From: Eubacteriaceae bacterium
Lineage (GTDB): Bacteria > Bacillota > Clostridia > Eubacteriales > Anaerofustaceae
Direction: 5' to 3'
DNA length: 64,000 bases
Assembly: GCA_009782875.1 (NCBI GenBank)
Contig: WRIE01000005.1
Location: 21,904-85,903, forward strand
In this document: one piece after another, positions 42,943-52,844 of the stretch
Position numbering within the stretch: the stretch's first letter is position 1
Layout: every line of letters starts with the position of its first letter
Program-made: the position numbers and the translations under genes
Notes under the pieces: generated by a model
Seen by the model: the letters and a program-made list of their open reading frames with translations, nothing else
Databases searched by the model: none
Told to the model about the DNA's origin: nothing

Positions 42943-44349
42943 ATGCAACAATTCAACCTGTCTAATTTGCAGAAAATCTATTTTATCGGCATTGGCGGAA
43001 CTAGCATGAGCGGGCTGGCTTTAATGTCGCAATCAAAAGGGCTTGAAGTATGTGGCTCCGACATGCGCGCTGGATCCTATACTGACAAGCTTATTGAAAA
43101 AGGCGTACCTGTCATAATAGGCCATGACCCGTCAAATGTCCCCCTTGATTGTGACCTTGTGGTCTATTCTGCAGCTATAAGGCCTACAAATGTGGAGTAT
43201 ATCGCAGCCGAGAAGGCTGGCATACCTATGATGGAGCGAAGCTTCTATCTAGGCCTGATCTCAAATATGTTTCCTGACACTATTGCCGTGTCAGGCACCC
43301 ATGGAAAGACAACGACTTCTTCCCTCTGCTCCCTTATGCTGCTGCGCGCAGGCCTTGACCCCTCTATTTCCATTGGAGGCACCCTTGACCAGATTGGAGG
43401 CAACTACAGAGTTGGCGATAGCAATTACTTTGTAATTGAAGCCTGCGAGTTTGTCGACAGTTTTCTCCACACCACCCACAACAGGGCTATAATCCTCAAT
43501 ATCGAAGAAGACCATTTGGATTATTTCACTGAAGGCATTGAGCAGATTAAAAGCTCATTTACCAAGTTCGCAAACATCCTGCCAGAGGATGGGCTGCTTA
43601 TAGCCAATATCGACGATCCGCAAGTAGTAGAGATCCTGCCAAGCATCAAATGCAACAGGATAGAGACCTTCAGCATCTCATCAGAAGCGACCTGGACTGC
43701 AAATAACATAGTCTTTGACAGCTTAGGCAAGCCAAAGTACGATGTGCATTACAACGGTGAATTCTACGGCTCACTTGAGCTGAATATCCCTGGCGTCCAC
43801 AACATTATGAATAGCTTGTCGGTAGTGGCGCTTGGCCATGACCTGGGAATCCCCACACAAACCATAGCCGAATCATTCCTCGAGTTTTATGGGGCGAAAC
43901 GACGCTTCCAATTCCATGGAGAGCCAAGGGGAGTCAAGATCTTCGAGGATTACGCCCACCATCCAACAGAGCTGCAGGTCACTATCGCAGCTTGTAAAAA
44001 CTATGAGCACGAGAAGTTGTGGGTGGTATTCCAGCCCCATACCTACTCAAGGACATTTTTCCTCTTTGACGGCTTTGTCAACGCTTGCGCTGAGGCAGAT
44101 GAAGTCATATTCAACGATATCTATTCCGATAGAGAGGCAAATGACTGGAATATCTATTCTGAAGATGTCACAGAAAAGGTAAAAGAGAAATATGGGGTTC
44201 CAGCAAGTGTAATCACCGAATTTGAGGATATCGTATCCTATCTGTGCGAAAACACAAAGCCAGGGGATTTGGTCCTGGTAGCCGGCAGCCAAACCATCAA
44301 CCAAGTGGCGGTTGATTTGGTCAAGGCATTAGGCGGCAAAGAGAATTAA
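42943..44349 (+). CDS. murC: UDP-N-acetylmuramate--L-alanine ligase
   Basis: A 468-residue ligase that adds L-Ala to UDP-MurNAc with ATP. The N-terminal Rossmann part has FIGIGGTSMSGLALM (14-28); the ATP loop is GTHGKTTTSS (118-127). ILNIEEDHLDYF and DYAHHPTEL are the central and C-terminal signatures. The ATG at 42943 has GGAG 9 bases upstream (the upstream TTG overlaps it). Spacing to the divergent spoVG is 272 bases. A short displaced copy of its C-terminal region lies 0.7 kb downstream of the homologous stretch. Confidence 0.96.
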   Translation: MQQFNLSNLQKIYFIGIGGTSMSGLALMSQSKGLEVCGSDMRAGSYTDKLIEKGVPVIIGHDPSNVPLDCDLVVYSAAIRPTNVEYIAAEKAGIPMMERSFYLGLISNMFPDTIAVSGTHGKTTTSSLCSLMLLRAGLDPSISIGGTLDQIGGNYRVGDSNYFVIEACEFVDSFLHTTHNRAIILNIEEDHLDYFTEGIEQIKSSFTKFANILPEDGLLIANIDDPQVVEILPSIKCNRIETFSISSEATWTANNIVFDSLGKPKYDVHYNGEFYGSLELNIPGVHNIMNSLSVVALGHDLGIPTQTIAESFLEFYGAKRRFQFHGEPRGVKIFEDYAHHPTELQVTIAACKNYEHEKLWVVFQPHTYSRTFFLFDGFVNACAEADEVIFNDIYSDREANDWNIYSEDVTEKVKEKYGVPASVITEFEDIVSYLCENTKPGDLVLVAGSQTINQVAVDLVKALGGKEN

Positions 44350-44379
44350 TTTTTTGAAAGCAAGAATTATGAATACGAT

Positions 44380-44419
44380 CAAACAAGAGTTAGTTGCTAA
44401 TTCACCTAACTCTTGTTTG
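44380..44419 (+). terminator. hairpin terminator of murC
   Basis: CAAACAAGAGTTAG and CTAACTCTTGTTTG form a perfect 14-bp stem with a 12-base loop, 31 bases past the murC stop. The T content is inside the arm rather than after it. Confidence 0.65.
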
Positions 44420-44996
44420 CTTGTGCAACATTAGGTTTGCTTATGCCGCAATATCGACAGCAAATCCACAACTATGCAAGTGTGGGAGGGCATTTGTATT
44501 CAAATTCACTAACCGTTTGCTAAATAGTGCTTTAATTACAAAGTTTGTATGAAGCAACAAAACCAATGCCGCTTATGGCGCAGTTTCAGTTTGCAGTTTC
44601 AATGCCAAACAAAAAACGCCACATCACATATTGGTGAGGCAAGCAGTTGGCGCCAATTTTTTTACCTCTTAAGCATGTGCAAAAAAAAGCAGCCCGCTCC
44701 AGTTGGTTAGCCAATACTTTTAGTTCCGCCGTAGCTTGGAAAAACTATGGGCACGAGAAGCTGTGGGCGGTATTCCAGCCCCATACATTGCGCCTTCACG
44801 TCCACCAAGGATCGAGAGCTTGCCCAAAACATGTGGTTTCTGGCCTTTATAGAGCGAGGCGCTAAAGCAAGTGTTGCATGGCGAATTTATGGGCTGCAAA
44901 TTGAAGAGTAATTGGCTGTTAGCCGACAGCTTTCCTGCTCTTAGCCTTAAGAACCAGCACACGATATGCAAGTTCTCAAAGCTCTCAATACACTAG
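44420..44996. other. gene-free stretch with a murC scrap
   Basis: No gene; it contains the murC fragment at about 44720-44777 and otherwise AT-rich sequence without recognised features. Confidence 0.4.
44720..44777 (+). pseudogene. 58-bp diverged duplicate of a murC segment
   Basis: The stretch codes for WKNYGHEKLWAVFQPHT, which matches CKNYEHEKLWVVFQPHT in murC (about 43990-44044). The DNA match covers roughly 57 bases with several mismatches and ends abruptly on both sides. It is a scrap of a second murC copy or of a duplication. Confidence 0.75.
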
Positions 44997-45647
44997 TTAT
45001 GCTTCCAAGCAAAAATCAATCGCCTTGTGGTTCTCTGAACTGGAAATCTCTCCTTTTTTAAACCCCACCGGGACAGAAAAAATCGGGCCATCATAAACGA
45101 AAGTGTGGTATTCGCCATTCTCGCCACAGGGATCAGACCCTGCATCCTTGATCCTTTTGACAACTTCCAAATCCAAATCAACACCTAAAAACGACTCGTC
45201 TAAAACCCTTGTGTCGACCACCTTGATTTTTGCCTTGAACCCTGCCTCTATTAACTCGGCAACCAGGTTTTCGCGGCCTTGTCCCCATAACGGCATGGCG
45301 CATTCAATGCCTGCTGCTTTGCATCGGCTTTCATTCCATTCACGGTGCATGGCTATATCGATATCTCCAAATGCGCAAGCCTCGGCTCCAATCATTTTAG
45401 CTATGCCCAAAGCTTCTTCAAAAATACTCTCATACTCTCCGGGCGAACTCTTGCATAAAATCAACGGCACTTCCAAGCTTTTGGACACAGCCACCAGCAA
45501 ATCCTTGTCGATGCCATGGAACCAAGAGCGCCGCTGCTCTCTAACGGCCATGGTGATCATACCCACCGGCTTATGGCCATCCCTGGCCATTTTGTAGAGG
45601 GCCAACGCGCTATCTTTCCCCCCGCTGTAGCTCATAACAAATTGCAT
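44997..45647 (-). CDS. Dph6-like ATP-pyrophosphatase (adenine nucleotide alpha hydrolase family)
   Basis: A 216-residue PP-loop enzyme. SYSGGKDSALALYKM (6-20) is the PP-loop that binds ATP pyrophosphate. DPCGENGEYHTFVYDGP near residues 170-186 is the signature of the diphthine-ammonia ligase/YbbA-like group. In eukaryotes and archaea Dph6 amidates diphthine on elongation factor 2, but bacteria lack diphthamide, so the bacterial members have an unknown substrate. The ribosome site is weak. It appears to be a single-gene unit. Confidence 0.82.
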   Translation of the reverse strand: MQFVMSYSGGKDSALALYKMARDGHKPVGMITMAVREQRRSWFHGIDKDLLVAVSKSLEVPLILCKSSPGEYESIFEEALGIAKMIGAEACAFGDIDIAMHREWNESRCKAAGIECAMPLWGQGRENLVAELIEAGFKAKIKVVDTRVLDESFLGVDLDLEVVKRIKDAGSDPCGENGEYHTFVYDGPIFSVPVGFKKGEISSSENHKAIDFCLEA

Positions 45648-46034
45648 ACATTATACCTGCATTTCAGACTTGTTCTAGACACCAGTATAGCATCTGGATA
45701 GGGCAGTATGGCAAGCAATAATACAAGGGCTGCCTATTGCAATAATTGTGGTATTATGATAATGCAGTGAAAGGCAGGTATACAGATGGATGACAAAAAC
45801 AAAGATAATTAATTTTCCTGTAGAAATCCCACTTGCCCAATCAACCACTATAACACAGTGTGCTGGCTAGGGCTTGTTTATGCCAAAAAAAACGCTATCA
45901 ATCACAATTCGAAAACGTTTTATAATGAGACAAGAAGCTTCCTCTAATCATGTACACACGCAATTTCTTGCATTTTGGACCAATAAGCGATAAAATACGC
46001 ATGTGCGCCAAAACGCAAATAAGAGGGGAAATTT
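45648..46034. other. divergent promoter region
   Basis: No gene of normal size. An eight-codon frame (ATG at 45786) has a weak ribosome site and is probably chance. The binding-protein promoter is at 45968-45996. Confidence 0.4.
45968..45996 (+). promoter_or_regulatory. promoter of the amino-acid binding protein gene
   Basis: TTGCAT, 17 bases, TAAAAT, about 38 bases upstream of the start codon. Confidence 0.65.
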
Positions 46035-46871
46035 ATGAAAAAAAGATTAATAGCACTGGCATTGGCAGCGTTGCTCATTTTCACGCTTGCCTCATGTAAA
46101 AAAGAGGAACCAAATAACAACGGCAATAACGGGGGAGATACAACTGAGGATCTCTCGCTGGAGTACATAACAGAAAAGGGAGCTTTCATCCTTGGCCTGG
46201 ACGACTCCTTTCCGCCAATGGGATTCAGGGACGACAATAACGAAGTAGTCGGCTTTGATATCGATGTGGCAAAAGCAGTCGCCGAAAAGCTCGGCGTAGA
46301 GCTCGTGATCCAGCCAATCGAATGGAGCTCTAACCTTCTTGAGCTTAACTCCAAAAATATTGACTGCATCTGGAACGGAATGTCTGTCACGCCGACAAGG
46401 CAAGAAAACATGGAAATGTCAGTTGCATACCTTGACAACAACATGGCCCTTGTGGTCAATGTTGATAGCGGCATCGCAAGCCTGGCTGACATGGAAGGCA
46501 AAAAACTTGCGGTACAGGCAGGCTCGAGCGCAGTAGACGCTATCGATAATGCTGAAGAGTTTAAAGAATCCCTAGCTGAGATAGTAGAGCTTTCCGACAA
46601 CCTGCAATGCTTGCTCAACTTGGAGTCAAACGCGGTTGACGCAGTGCTTATGGATGATGTAGTCGCCCGCTATATGATTACATCGCAAAGCAGGCCATTT
46701 GAGGTCCTTGATGATGTGCTTGAGAGTGAAGAGTATGCCATTGGCTTCAGAAAAGGCGAAGTCGCCCTTAGAGACGCAGTGAACAACGCCCTTTCTGAGC
46801 TGAAAGCTGAAGGCGCAATCACAGAGATAGCAACCAAATGGTTTGGCTCTGACGTGACAAAGATCAAATAA
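46035..46871 (+). CDS. amino-acid ABC transporter substrate-binding lipoprotein
   Basis: A 278-residue lipoprotein: signal LIALALAALLIFTLASC with lipobox LASC, an Asn/Gly-rich linker, then the polar amino-acid binding fold (SBP_bac_3): FILGLDDSFPPMGFRDDNNEVVGFDIDVAKAVAEKLG, NIDCIWNGMSVTPTRQENMEMS and VQAGSSAVDAI. GAGGGG precedes the ATG. It ends in a terminator, so it is monocistronic. A permease and ATPase of the matching transporter type are encoded at 54.3-55.8 kb, and the three may form one importer. Confidence 0.92.
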   Translation: MKKRLIALALAALLIFTLASCKKEEPNNNGNNGGDTTEDLSLEYITEKGAFILGLDDSFPPMGFRDDNNEVVGFDIDVAKAVAEKLGVELVIQPIEWSSNLLELNSKNIDCIWNGMSVTPTRQENMEMSVAYLDNNMALVVNVDSGIASLADMEGKKLAVQAGSSAVDAIDNAEEFKESLAEIVELSDNLQCLLNLESNAVDAVLMDDVVARYMITSQSRPFEVLDDVLESEEYAIGFRKGEVALRDAVNNALSELKAEGAITEIATKWFGSDVTKIK

Positions 46872-46910
46872 AAAAAGCGAAGCAGAAGATACATGCGGCG
46901 CACAAAAATA

Positions 46911-46944
46911 GGGCAGGGAAGCATAAACTTTCCTGCCCTTTATT
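46911..46944. terminator. bidirectional terminator
   Basis: AGGGCAGGGAA and TTTCCTGCCCTTT pair, with T-rich flanks. It serves the binding-protein gene and the convergent lipoprotein gene. Confidence 0.75.
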
Positions 46945-46947
46945 ATT

Positions 46948-47586
46948 TTATTTTAACTCGAATGACCGGGTGAGCACAACAGCTGCGGGCTCCTTGCTAT
47001 GGGCATGGGAATACGAATCTGACAAGGCCCACCCTTCCACATTTTCAATATCTACTCCAGAAGCCGCCAGTTTTGCAGCATCCAAAGCAAAAACTACTTT
47101 AGGGGTTGCAGGGTCCATATCTTTTTCCCATATCAGAGCATTGCCATATATATCACTAAACTGGTAATGGCCCATCCCCATATGGTAGCTGATTCTCTTT
47201 CTATGGGCAGCCAGCGCCGCATTAAGGCTCATTAGCGGATCATCAAAACCTTCGCTGACACTTTGGGCTGGCAAGCCCTGAAACACAACCATGCCGTATT
47301 CATCGAGATAGGCATCCTGGTACAAAGCGATATCCAGCCCTGCCGCCACTAACGGCCCGGCATTGACAGCAATCCCTGCCGATGTATCATCCCAGTAAAA
47401 ATAAGCGTCCCATCCAAAAGCCAAATTCCATCTCCCGGCCAGCTCTTTATTTTGCGAGACTCCTGCCCTCATCACCACATCCCCCAGCGCCCTTGGGGCG
47501 TCTTTGCCTATCACGTCGAGGGCGGAGCATCCAGCCAGAAATGCCATGGCCAACAATCCAGCAAACACCAGCATCTTCTTTCGCAT
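46948..47586 (-). CDS. lipoprotein of unknown function, coupled to copA
   Basis: About 212 residues. The signal LVFAGLLAMAFLAGC has the lipobox LAGC. The body shows two similar halves of beta/alpha pattern (WNLAFGWDAYFYWDDTSAGIAVNAG; VFALDAAKLAASGVDIENVEG), with no His- or Met-rich copper site. Its ATG shares one base with the copA stop (TGATG), so it is translationally coupled to copA and probably acts in the same process. I do not recognise a family. A start three bases earlier (TTG) is also in frame. Confidence 0.65.
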   Translation of the reverse strand: MRKKMLVFAGLLAMAFLAGCSALDVIGKDAPRALGDVVMRAGVSQNKELAGRWNLAFGWDAYFYWDDTSAGIAVNAGPLVAAGLDIALYQDAYLDEYGMVVFQGLPAQSVSEGFDDPLMSLNAALAAHRKRISYHMGMGHYQFSDIYGNALIWEKDMDPATPKVVFALDAAKLAASGVDIENVEGWALSDSYSHAHSKEPAAVVLTRSFELK

Positions 47587-50054
47587 CAAAGAGCCGCCTT
47601 GAAGCGCTTCAGCCTGAGCGCATTTGTGAGCACGGAAACAGAGCTGAAACTCATGGCGGCAGCTGCAAACATGGGATTCATCAACGGTCCCCCAAACAAG
47701 TACAAAACCCCGGCAGCAACAGGTATTCCAACCGAGTTATACCCAAATGCCCAAAAAAGGTTTTGCCGGATGTTTTTCATGGTAGCCTTGCTCAAAGACA
47801 CAGCTATAGCCACATCCATCAAGTCGGATTTCATCAATACGATATCGGCAGATTCCATAGCCACATCGGTTCCCGAGCCGATGGCGATCCCCACATCAGC
47901 CTGGGCAAGCGCCGGGGCGTCATTGATCCCGTCGCCAACCATGGCGACAACCAAGCCTTCGCTTTGAAAATTTTTCACAGCTGCTGCCTTGTCTTGGGGA
48001 AGCACCTCAGCCACAACAAACTCGATGCCCGCTTGGGATGCGATTGTTGACGCTGTTTTCTCATTGTCGCCAGTTATCATAGCCACTTTGATCCCCATAT
48101 CCTTCAGTTTGACGATGGCTGCGGCGCTGGATGGCTTGATTTTGTCAGCCACAGCGACAATCCCGTATATCTGTCCTGACTTGGCGACATACATCGGGGT
48201 CTTGGCTTCCCCAGCCAAACGCTCCTCTTCAGCCTCAAGGCCTTCAAACCTAATCCCGTTCTCCTCCATCAATTGACGGTTTCCGGCAAGAACTTCCTCC
48301 CCTTGGATCACAGCCTTGATCCCGCGGCCCGTGGCTGACTCGAAGCTTTCAATTGTAGACAACACCAGCCCTCTCTGGAGAGCTTCCTCTACAATTGCCT
48401 TGGCCAAGGGATGCTCAGAGCCCATCTCTGCGCTTGCCATTGCGGCAAGCAGCTCCTCCTCGCCAATGCCGGCAGCCGGGATAATATCCGTAAGGGCCGG
48501 CTTGCCTTCAGTGATGGTGCCGGTTTTGTCAAATATGACAGTATTGATTTTATGGGCGTTTTCCAATGCATCCCCGCCCTTGATTAAAATCCCGTTTTCA
48601 GCGCCCTTCCCAGTGCCTGTCATGATCGCTGTAGGCGTAGCCAGCCCCAAAGCGCATGGGCAAGCGATAACAAGCACTGATATGAAAATTTTCAAAGAGA
48701 ACTCCAAATCCTTGGTTCCAATATACCAAGCGAAACCCGATGCCAGCGCTATAGCGCACACCACAGGCACAAATACCCCTGAAACCCTGTCGGCCAAAGC
48801 GGCAATAGGCGCTTTTGACCCTTGGGCCTCTTCTACAAGCTTGATGATCTGCGCCAAAGCGGTTTGGGCGCCTACCCGCTCTGCTTTGAACTTGACCATT
48901 CCGGTGGTGTTTATAGTCGCGGCAAACACGCGGTCTCCGGCTGCTTTGCCCACAGGCATGCTCTCGCCGGTAAGCATGGATTCGTCCACAGAGCTTGCCC
49001 CTTCAACGACAACACCGTCAACAGGGATTTTAGTCCCCGGTTTTACTACAACTATGTCTCCGGGCTCAACCTCGTCAATAGGTATCTCTTTTTCATCCCC
49101 GTCTTGGAGTATCACCGCATTCATGGGGGCAAGGCCCATAAGCTTCTTGATCGCTTCCCCTGTCCTGCCTTTAGAAACCGCTTCCAAGGACTTGCCCAGC
49201 AAGATCAAGCAAATGATTACCCCTGCAGACTCGAAATACAAATGCTCTACAGCTTCGTAGTTCAACTGCGCAATTTGTATAGTGTTATAGATACTGATGC
49301 TTGCAGCGGCGCTAGTCCCTATAGCGATAAGAGAGTCCATATTCGGGCTTGCCCCAGCCAAAGACTTGAAGCCCACGATATAGAACCTGTATCCCGCCCC
49401 AATGACAGGGAGGACCAGGCACAGCTGCGATATCGCGAACACCAATGGGTAGTCCATCATGTTTAGCCAAGCAGGCAACGGCAATTTGACAAATGGCGCC
49501 ATTGGGGCCATAGCCACATATAACAAAGGCGCCGCAAAAACAGCAGATATGGCGAATTTAATCCACATTACCTGGATCTCCCGCTCTTTCCTTGCCTTCT
49601 CTTCGTCAATGCCGACTTCCCGGTTGATTTCAAGAGGCTCATACCCTGTCTTGGTGATCACCTCCCGTATTGCCAGAAGCCTGGTTTTTTGCGGGTTATA
49701 CACGATAGCCGCTCTTTCTGTGGCGAGGTTGACCGATACCGAGCCAACCCCGTCAATCCTGCCCAGGGCTTTCTCAACCCTGGCAGCGCAAGCGGCGCAA
49801 GTCATGCCGCCAATGGCTATTGTCGCTTTAGCTTCGGCTGCTTTGTCCTCCCCGGGCTCATATCCTATCTTAGTTATCGCATCTCTTATCTGTATAAGAT
49901 CTGCCACACTCTCGTCATATTCAACAAACAGCTTCTCGCTTGCCAAGTTTACGCTGGCTTGCGCTATGCCAGGCAACCTTGAAACAGTCCGCTCTACACG
50001 GGCAGAACACGCGGCGCAAGTCATGCCCCGCACTTCAATGGTTTGCTGTTGCAT
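47586..50054 (-). CDS. copA: copper-exporting P1B-type ATPase
   Basis: An 822-residue membrane pump that exports Cu+ with ATP. Two N-terminal HMA domains each have a GMTCAAC metal site (residues 10-16 and near 80). There follow about eight membrane helices with the CPC motif in [16 protein letters not shown], the phosphorylation site [10 protein letters not shown], the HP motif region [13 protein letters not shown], and [14 protein letters not shown]. The ATG at 50054 has AAGGAGG 8 bases upstream. A CsoR-like dyad lies in the promoter region at 50200-50215. The lipoprotein gene downstream overlaps by one base. Confidence 0.96.
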   Translation of the reverse strand: MQQQTIEVRGMTCAACSARVERTVSRLPGIAQASVNLASEKLFVEYDESVADLIQIRDAITKIGYEPGEDKAAEAKATIAIGGMTCAACAARVEKALGRIDGVGSVSVNLATERAAIVYNPQKTRLLAIREVITKTGYEPLEINREVGIDEEKARKEREIQVMWIKFAISAVFAAPLLYVAMAPMAPFVKLPLPAWLNMMDYPLVFAISQLCLVLPVIGAGYRFYIVGFKSLAGASPNMDSLIAIGTSAAASISIYNTIQIAQLNYEAVEHLYFESAGVIICLILLGKSLEAVSKGRTGEAIKKLMGLAPMNAVILQDGDEKEIPIDEVEPGDIVVVKPGTKIPVDGVVVEGASSVDESMLTGESMPVGKAAGDRVFAATINTTGMVKFKAERVGAQTALAQIIKLVEEAQGSKAPIAALADRVSGVFVPVVCAIALASGFAWYIGTKDLEFSLKIFISVLVIACPCALGLATPTAIMTGTGKGAENGILIKGGDALENAHKINTVIFDKTGTITEGKPALTDIIPAAGIGEEELLAAMASAEMGSEHPLAKAIVEEALQRGLVLSTIESFESATGRGIKAVIQGEEVLAGNRQLMEENGIRFEGLEAEEERLAGEAKTPMYVAKSGQIYGIVAVADKIKPSSAAAIVKLKDMGIKVAMITGDNEKTASTIASQAGIEFVVAEVLPQDKAAAVKNFQSEGLVVAMVGDGINDAPALAQADVGIAIGSGTDVAMESADIVLMKSDLMDVAIAVSLSKATMKNIRQNLFWAFGYNSVGIPVAAGVLYLFGGPLMNPMFAAAAMSFSSVSVLTNALRLKRFKAAL

Positions 50055-50195
50055 CAAATCAGCCTCCTTGTGGATTATTGCCTTCAACCACTATTATGGC
50101 AGTTGCTTTTTTTTTTTCAAGTGCCCAGCTAATAGTTACACAGTATCTATTTTTATACTGTTTAAAGACTTAACTCTGGAAAATCCAGTTTGTGC

Positions 50196-50215
50196 TATAA
50201 TACCCTATATGGTAT
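50196..50215. promoter_or_regulatory. CsoR-like dyad and -10 box between copA and the transglutaminase-like gene
   Basis: ATACC, 6 bases, GGTAT (50200-50215), with a TATAAT at 50196-50201 on the plus strand. The ATACC-GGTAT dyad resembles operators of the copper repressor CsoR. It lies in the 208-base divergent region and could control copA, the rightward gene, or both. Confidence 0.4.
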
Positions 50216-50262
50216 CTACTCCGCCCAACTTAAATAATTACTAAAGATGGATTAAAAAATAT

Positions 50263-51303
50263 ATGATACTGCGCGAAGGACTAGGTTTCCAACAACTAAC
50301 TATCCAAGAACAACAGGCATACAGGGCAATATTAAAAGCTTTTTCAAAGATGTCTGCTTATTTTGACACTACCCATCTAAGCAGGAAGGTCGATTTGATG
50401 AAGACCCTCCAAGTGGCTTTGGCCGACAACCCCTCTGTGATATATTTTAACAAAACCAATGCGACAAAGGTGTCCCACCGCTCAACGACCCGCTTCCAGT
50501 TTGAAGGCATCTTGCCCCAATTTGAAGCCCAAAAAATGGCTTCCCGCCTAGAAGAAAAAGTAGACCATATCACATCAAAAATTGAGTCGACAGCCCACAC
50601 AGAGTACGCAAAATTAACCAGGATCTATGAATACCTGCAAGAAAACGTCCACTACGACCAACAGGAGCTGGCAAACATCCTCTCTGCAAGATCCCAGCGT
50701 ACGGGATCAGAAAACCCGTCAACACACAACGCTTACGGGGCTTTGGTCAACAACTTGGCAGTATGTGACGGCTTTTCCTCGGCATTCACTTTGCTAGCCC
50801 AAAAGCTGGGGATTGAATGCACCCATATCAACGGGTTCTCGACCCACCGCTCCTCGCTAGTTTCCGTAGAGCATGCTTGGAATATTATAAAAACCGGAGG
50901 CAAATATTACCACTTGGATGTCACTTGGGACGCAGCCCAGTTTGCCGAGCTAAAAGAGTACTCATACGATTATTTCGCCCTTGATGACACACAGATGTTA
51001 GCAGACCACGATTGGGACAAAAAATCAGTGCTGGCTTGCACATCCACAGATCTATCGTATTACATAAAAAATGGATTGTTTGCCCACAGCCAAGACCATT
51101 TAGGGGATCTTGCGCGCTCTTTTGGGCAATCAAGGTCTGTTCCAGCGCGCATAAAGATCGCGCCAAACGTTTCATTGCCGGATAACCCTGCAAGCTATAT
51201 TGTCGGCGCTATGATGGAAGAAGCAGTCAAATCCGGCCAATCTGCAAAGATAAGCTACAGTTTCAACGAGAGAAACAGGTGCTTTTTCGCAAAATTCGTG
51301 TAA
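50263..51303 (+). CDS. transglutaminase-fold protein
   Basis: A 346-residue protein without a signal peptide or membrane helix. The Cys-His-Asp triad of the transglutaminase/protease-like fold is visible: Cys168 in AVCDGFSSAF, His204 in VEHAWNII and Asp219 in HLDVTWDA. In bacteria this fold usually acts as a protease or cross-linking enzyme on the wall or spore surface; here it seems to be cytoplasmic. The ribosome site is poor. The 297 bases from 50916 to 51212, which code for the region after the Asp, are repeated at 52548-52844. Confidence 0.8.
   Translation: MILREGLGFQQLTIQEQQAYRAILKAFSKMSAYFDTTHLSRKVDLMKTLQVALADNPSVIYFNKTNATKVSHRSTTRFQFEGILPQFEAQKMASRLEEKVDHITSKIESTAHTEYAKLTRIYEYLQENVHYDQQELANILSARSQRTGSENPSTHNAYGALVNNLAVCDGFSSAFTLLAQKLGIECTHINGFSTHRSSLVSVEHAWNIIKTGGKYYHLDVTWDAAQFAELKEYSYDYFALDDTQMLADHDWDKKSVLACTSTDLSYYIKNGLFAHSQDHLGDLARSFGQSRSVPARIKIAPNVSLPDNPASYIVGAMMEEAVKSGQSAKISYSFNERNRCFFAKFV
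50916..51212. repeat. 297-bp direct repeat, copy 1 (inside the transglutaminase gene)
   Basis: Closely matches 52548-52844 in the same orientation with scattered mismatches, mostly at third codon positions. It begins at GGATGTCACTTGGGACG. Confidence 0.88.
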
Positions 51304-51615
51304 CTTAAAAAATAGTCCAACAAAATATCAATTTATTGCCTCTTTCATACATTGTCGATATAATAATGCCGTTTTGTATATTCTAGGGGCATTTTTGTCG
51401 TCCAAATAGCGGAAGCGCATTGATCAAAGCAAGCCGAGCACGTGGAGTGGGGATAATCGCTTGACGGCTCCCAACCAGCTGAATGGCAAATCTTCATTGA
51501 ATGGCCAAACTGGCTGAGTGGCAGGTATGGGCAAGTGAAAACTTGCCTGCCGAGTGGCTTAACGCTTTTCATCCTATCCAACAAAATGTACCAGTTTTCC
51601 TCGCCTTTCTCATAG
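51304..51615. other. gene-free stretch between the repeat-bearing gene and the parA relic
   Basis: No gene. The sequence contains several GAGTGGC/TGGCAA-like short repeats but no known element. Confidence 0.35.
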
Positions 51616-52386
51616 AAAACTGTCAAATGCACTTTTGCGAACCAGAAGGGCGGTGTCGCCAAAACGACAAGCGCCCACAACATTGGTGCGGCACTGGCTA
51701 AGGCAGGGAAAAAAGTGCTCTTCGTAGACCTTGACAGCCAAGCCAGCATGACGATAATAACTGGCAACGAGCCTGCCGATTTTAGCGGCAACAACATTGT
51801 CACTTTGCTCAAGGATGGAAAGTCCGCCGACATCAGGGAGTGTATTTAACCGGTCTCCGGGAACCTGGACTTGCTGCCGTCAATAATCGACCTCGCCGCA
51901 ATGGAGATGGAGATGTTCTCCAAGACAAACAGGGAGATGGTCCTCGGCTGGGCGATCGCCCCTGTGAGAGATGGTTATGACTTCATATTCATCGACAACC
52001 CCCCGCAGCTGTCGATATTGACGGTGAATGCCCTGTCCTGCTCGGACATGGCCGCGCTGTGCGTCAAGACGGACTACCTCGCATACCGTGGCTTGACCCG
52101 GCTCATGGACACCATCGACGACATCCGGGAGCTCATCAACCCCAGGATCGAAGTTTTTGGCGTCATAGCGACAATGCACGAGCCGAGGGTGAAGACAGAC
52201 ATTGAGATACTCGCCCTGCTTGAGAAAGAGCACAGGGTCTTTGGCGTCGTGAAGAGGATGGCGGCGGCGAAAAAAGGCGTGTATGACGGCTTGCCGGTCG
52301 TGGTGCAAGACCCGTCTAGCGACGTGGTAAAAGAATATGAGAAAATAGCGCAGATATTTGCGGAGGAGGCTGGCCATGGGGCTTGA
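51616..52386 (+). pseudogene. parA/soj-like ATPase relic with one in-frame stop
   Basis: One frame reads [20 protein letters not shown] (deviant Walker A) then [24 protein letters not shown] at 51847-51849 follows ADIRECI. Then come LDLLPSIIDLAAMEM, DFIFIDNPPQLSILTVNAL (Walker B) and VFGVIATMHEPRVKTDIEIL. This is an almost complete ParA-type ATPase, used for plasmid or chromosome partition. The stop and the lack of a clear start (an ATAG lies where ATG would be expected) mean it is dead. It sits between the two 297-bp repeats and looks like a piece of plasmid or integrative element. Confidence 0.75.
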
Positions 52387-52547
52387 GGAAAGGGAGGCGA
52401 AACGGAGGAGGGCGAGCGTGGCCGGGAAGCTTGCAGGGGCAGAGCTGGATGCGGCCGCCCCCAAAGCGGGGATAGTGCTGCAGCCCAAAAAAGGTGAGAC
52501 CAAGTCGCAGAAATTCTTGGCTTCGATGCCGCCAAGCCTGTCTATTC
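52376..52547 (+). pseudogene. truncated partner gene of the parA relic
   Basis: The frame MGLEEREAKRRRASVAGKLA then IVLQPKKGETKSQKFL overlaps the parA end by 11 bases, as second genes of par operons often do. It is basic and Lys/Arg-rich, but it is cut by the start of the second 297-bp repeat at 52548. It may be a small ParB-like or other partition protein. Confidence 0.45.
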
Positions 52548-52844
52548 GGATGTCACTTGGGACGCAGCCCAGTTTGCAGAGCTAAAAGAGTACTCATACG
52601 ATTATTTCGCCCTCGATGACACGCAAATGTCGGCAGACCACGATTGGGATAAAAAATCAGTGTTGGCTTGCACATCAACAGATCTATCGTATTATATAAA
52701 AAATGGATTATTCGCCCACAGCCAAGACCATTTAGGGGATCTTGCGCGCTCTTTTGGGCAATCAAGGTCTGTTCCAGCGCGCATAAAGATCGCGCCAAAC
52801 GTTTCATTGCCGGACAACCTGGCAAGCTACATTGTGGGAGCCAT
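52548..52844. repeat. 297-bp direct repeat, copy 2 (3' fragment of a transglutaminase gene)
   Basis: Repeats the C-terminal region of the intact gene at 50916-51212, in frame for most of its length (HDWDKKSVLACTSTDLSYYI onward), without any start upstream. It ends in unrelated sequence. The parA relic lies between the two copies. Confidence 0.88.

Noticed and set aside
45640..45665. TATAAT two bases before the ATG of the Dph6-like gene, suggesting a leaderless transcript
   Set aside because: No -35 at a proper distance, and the start site it implies would lie inside the gene. An AGG ribosome site overlaps it, so chance is likelier.
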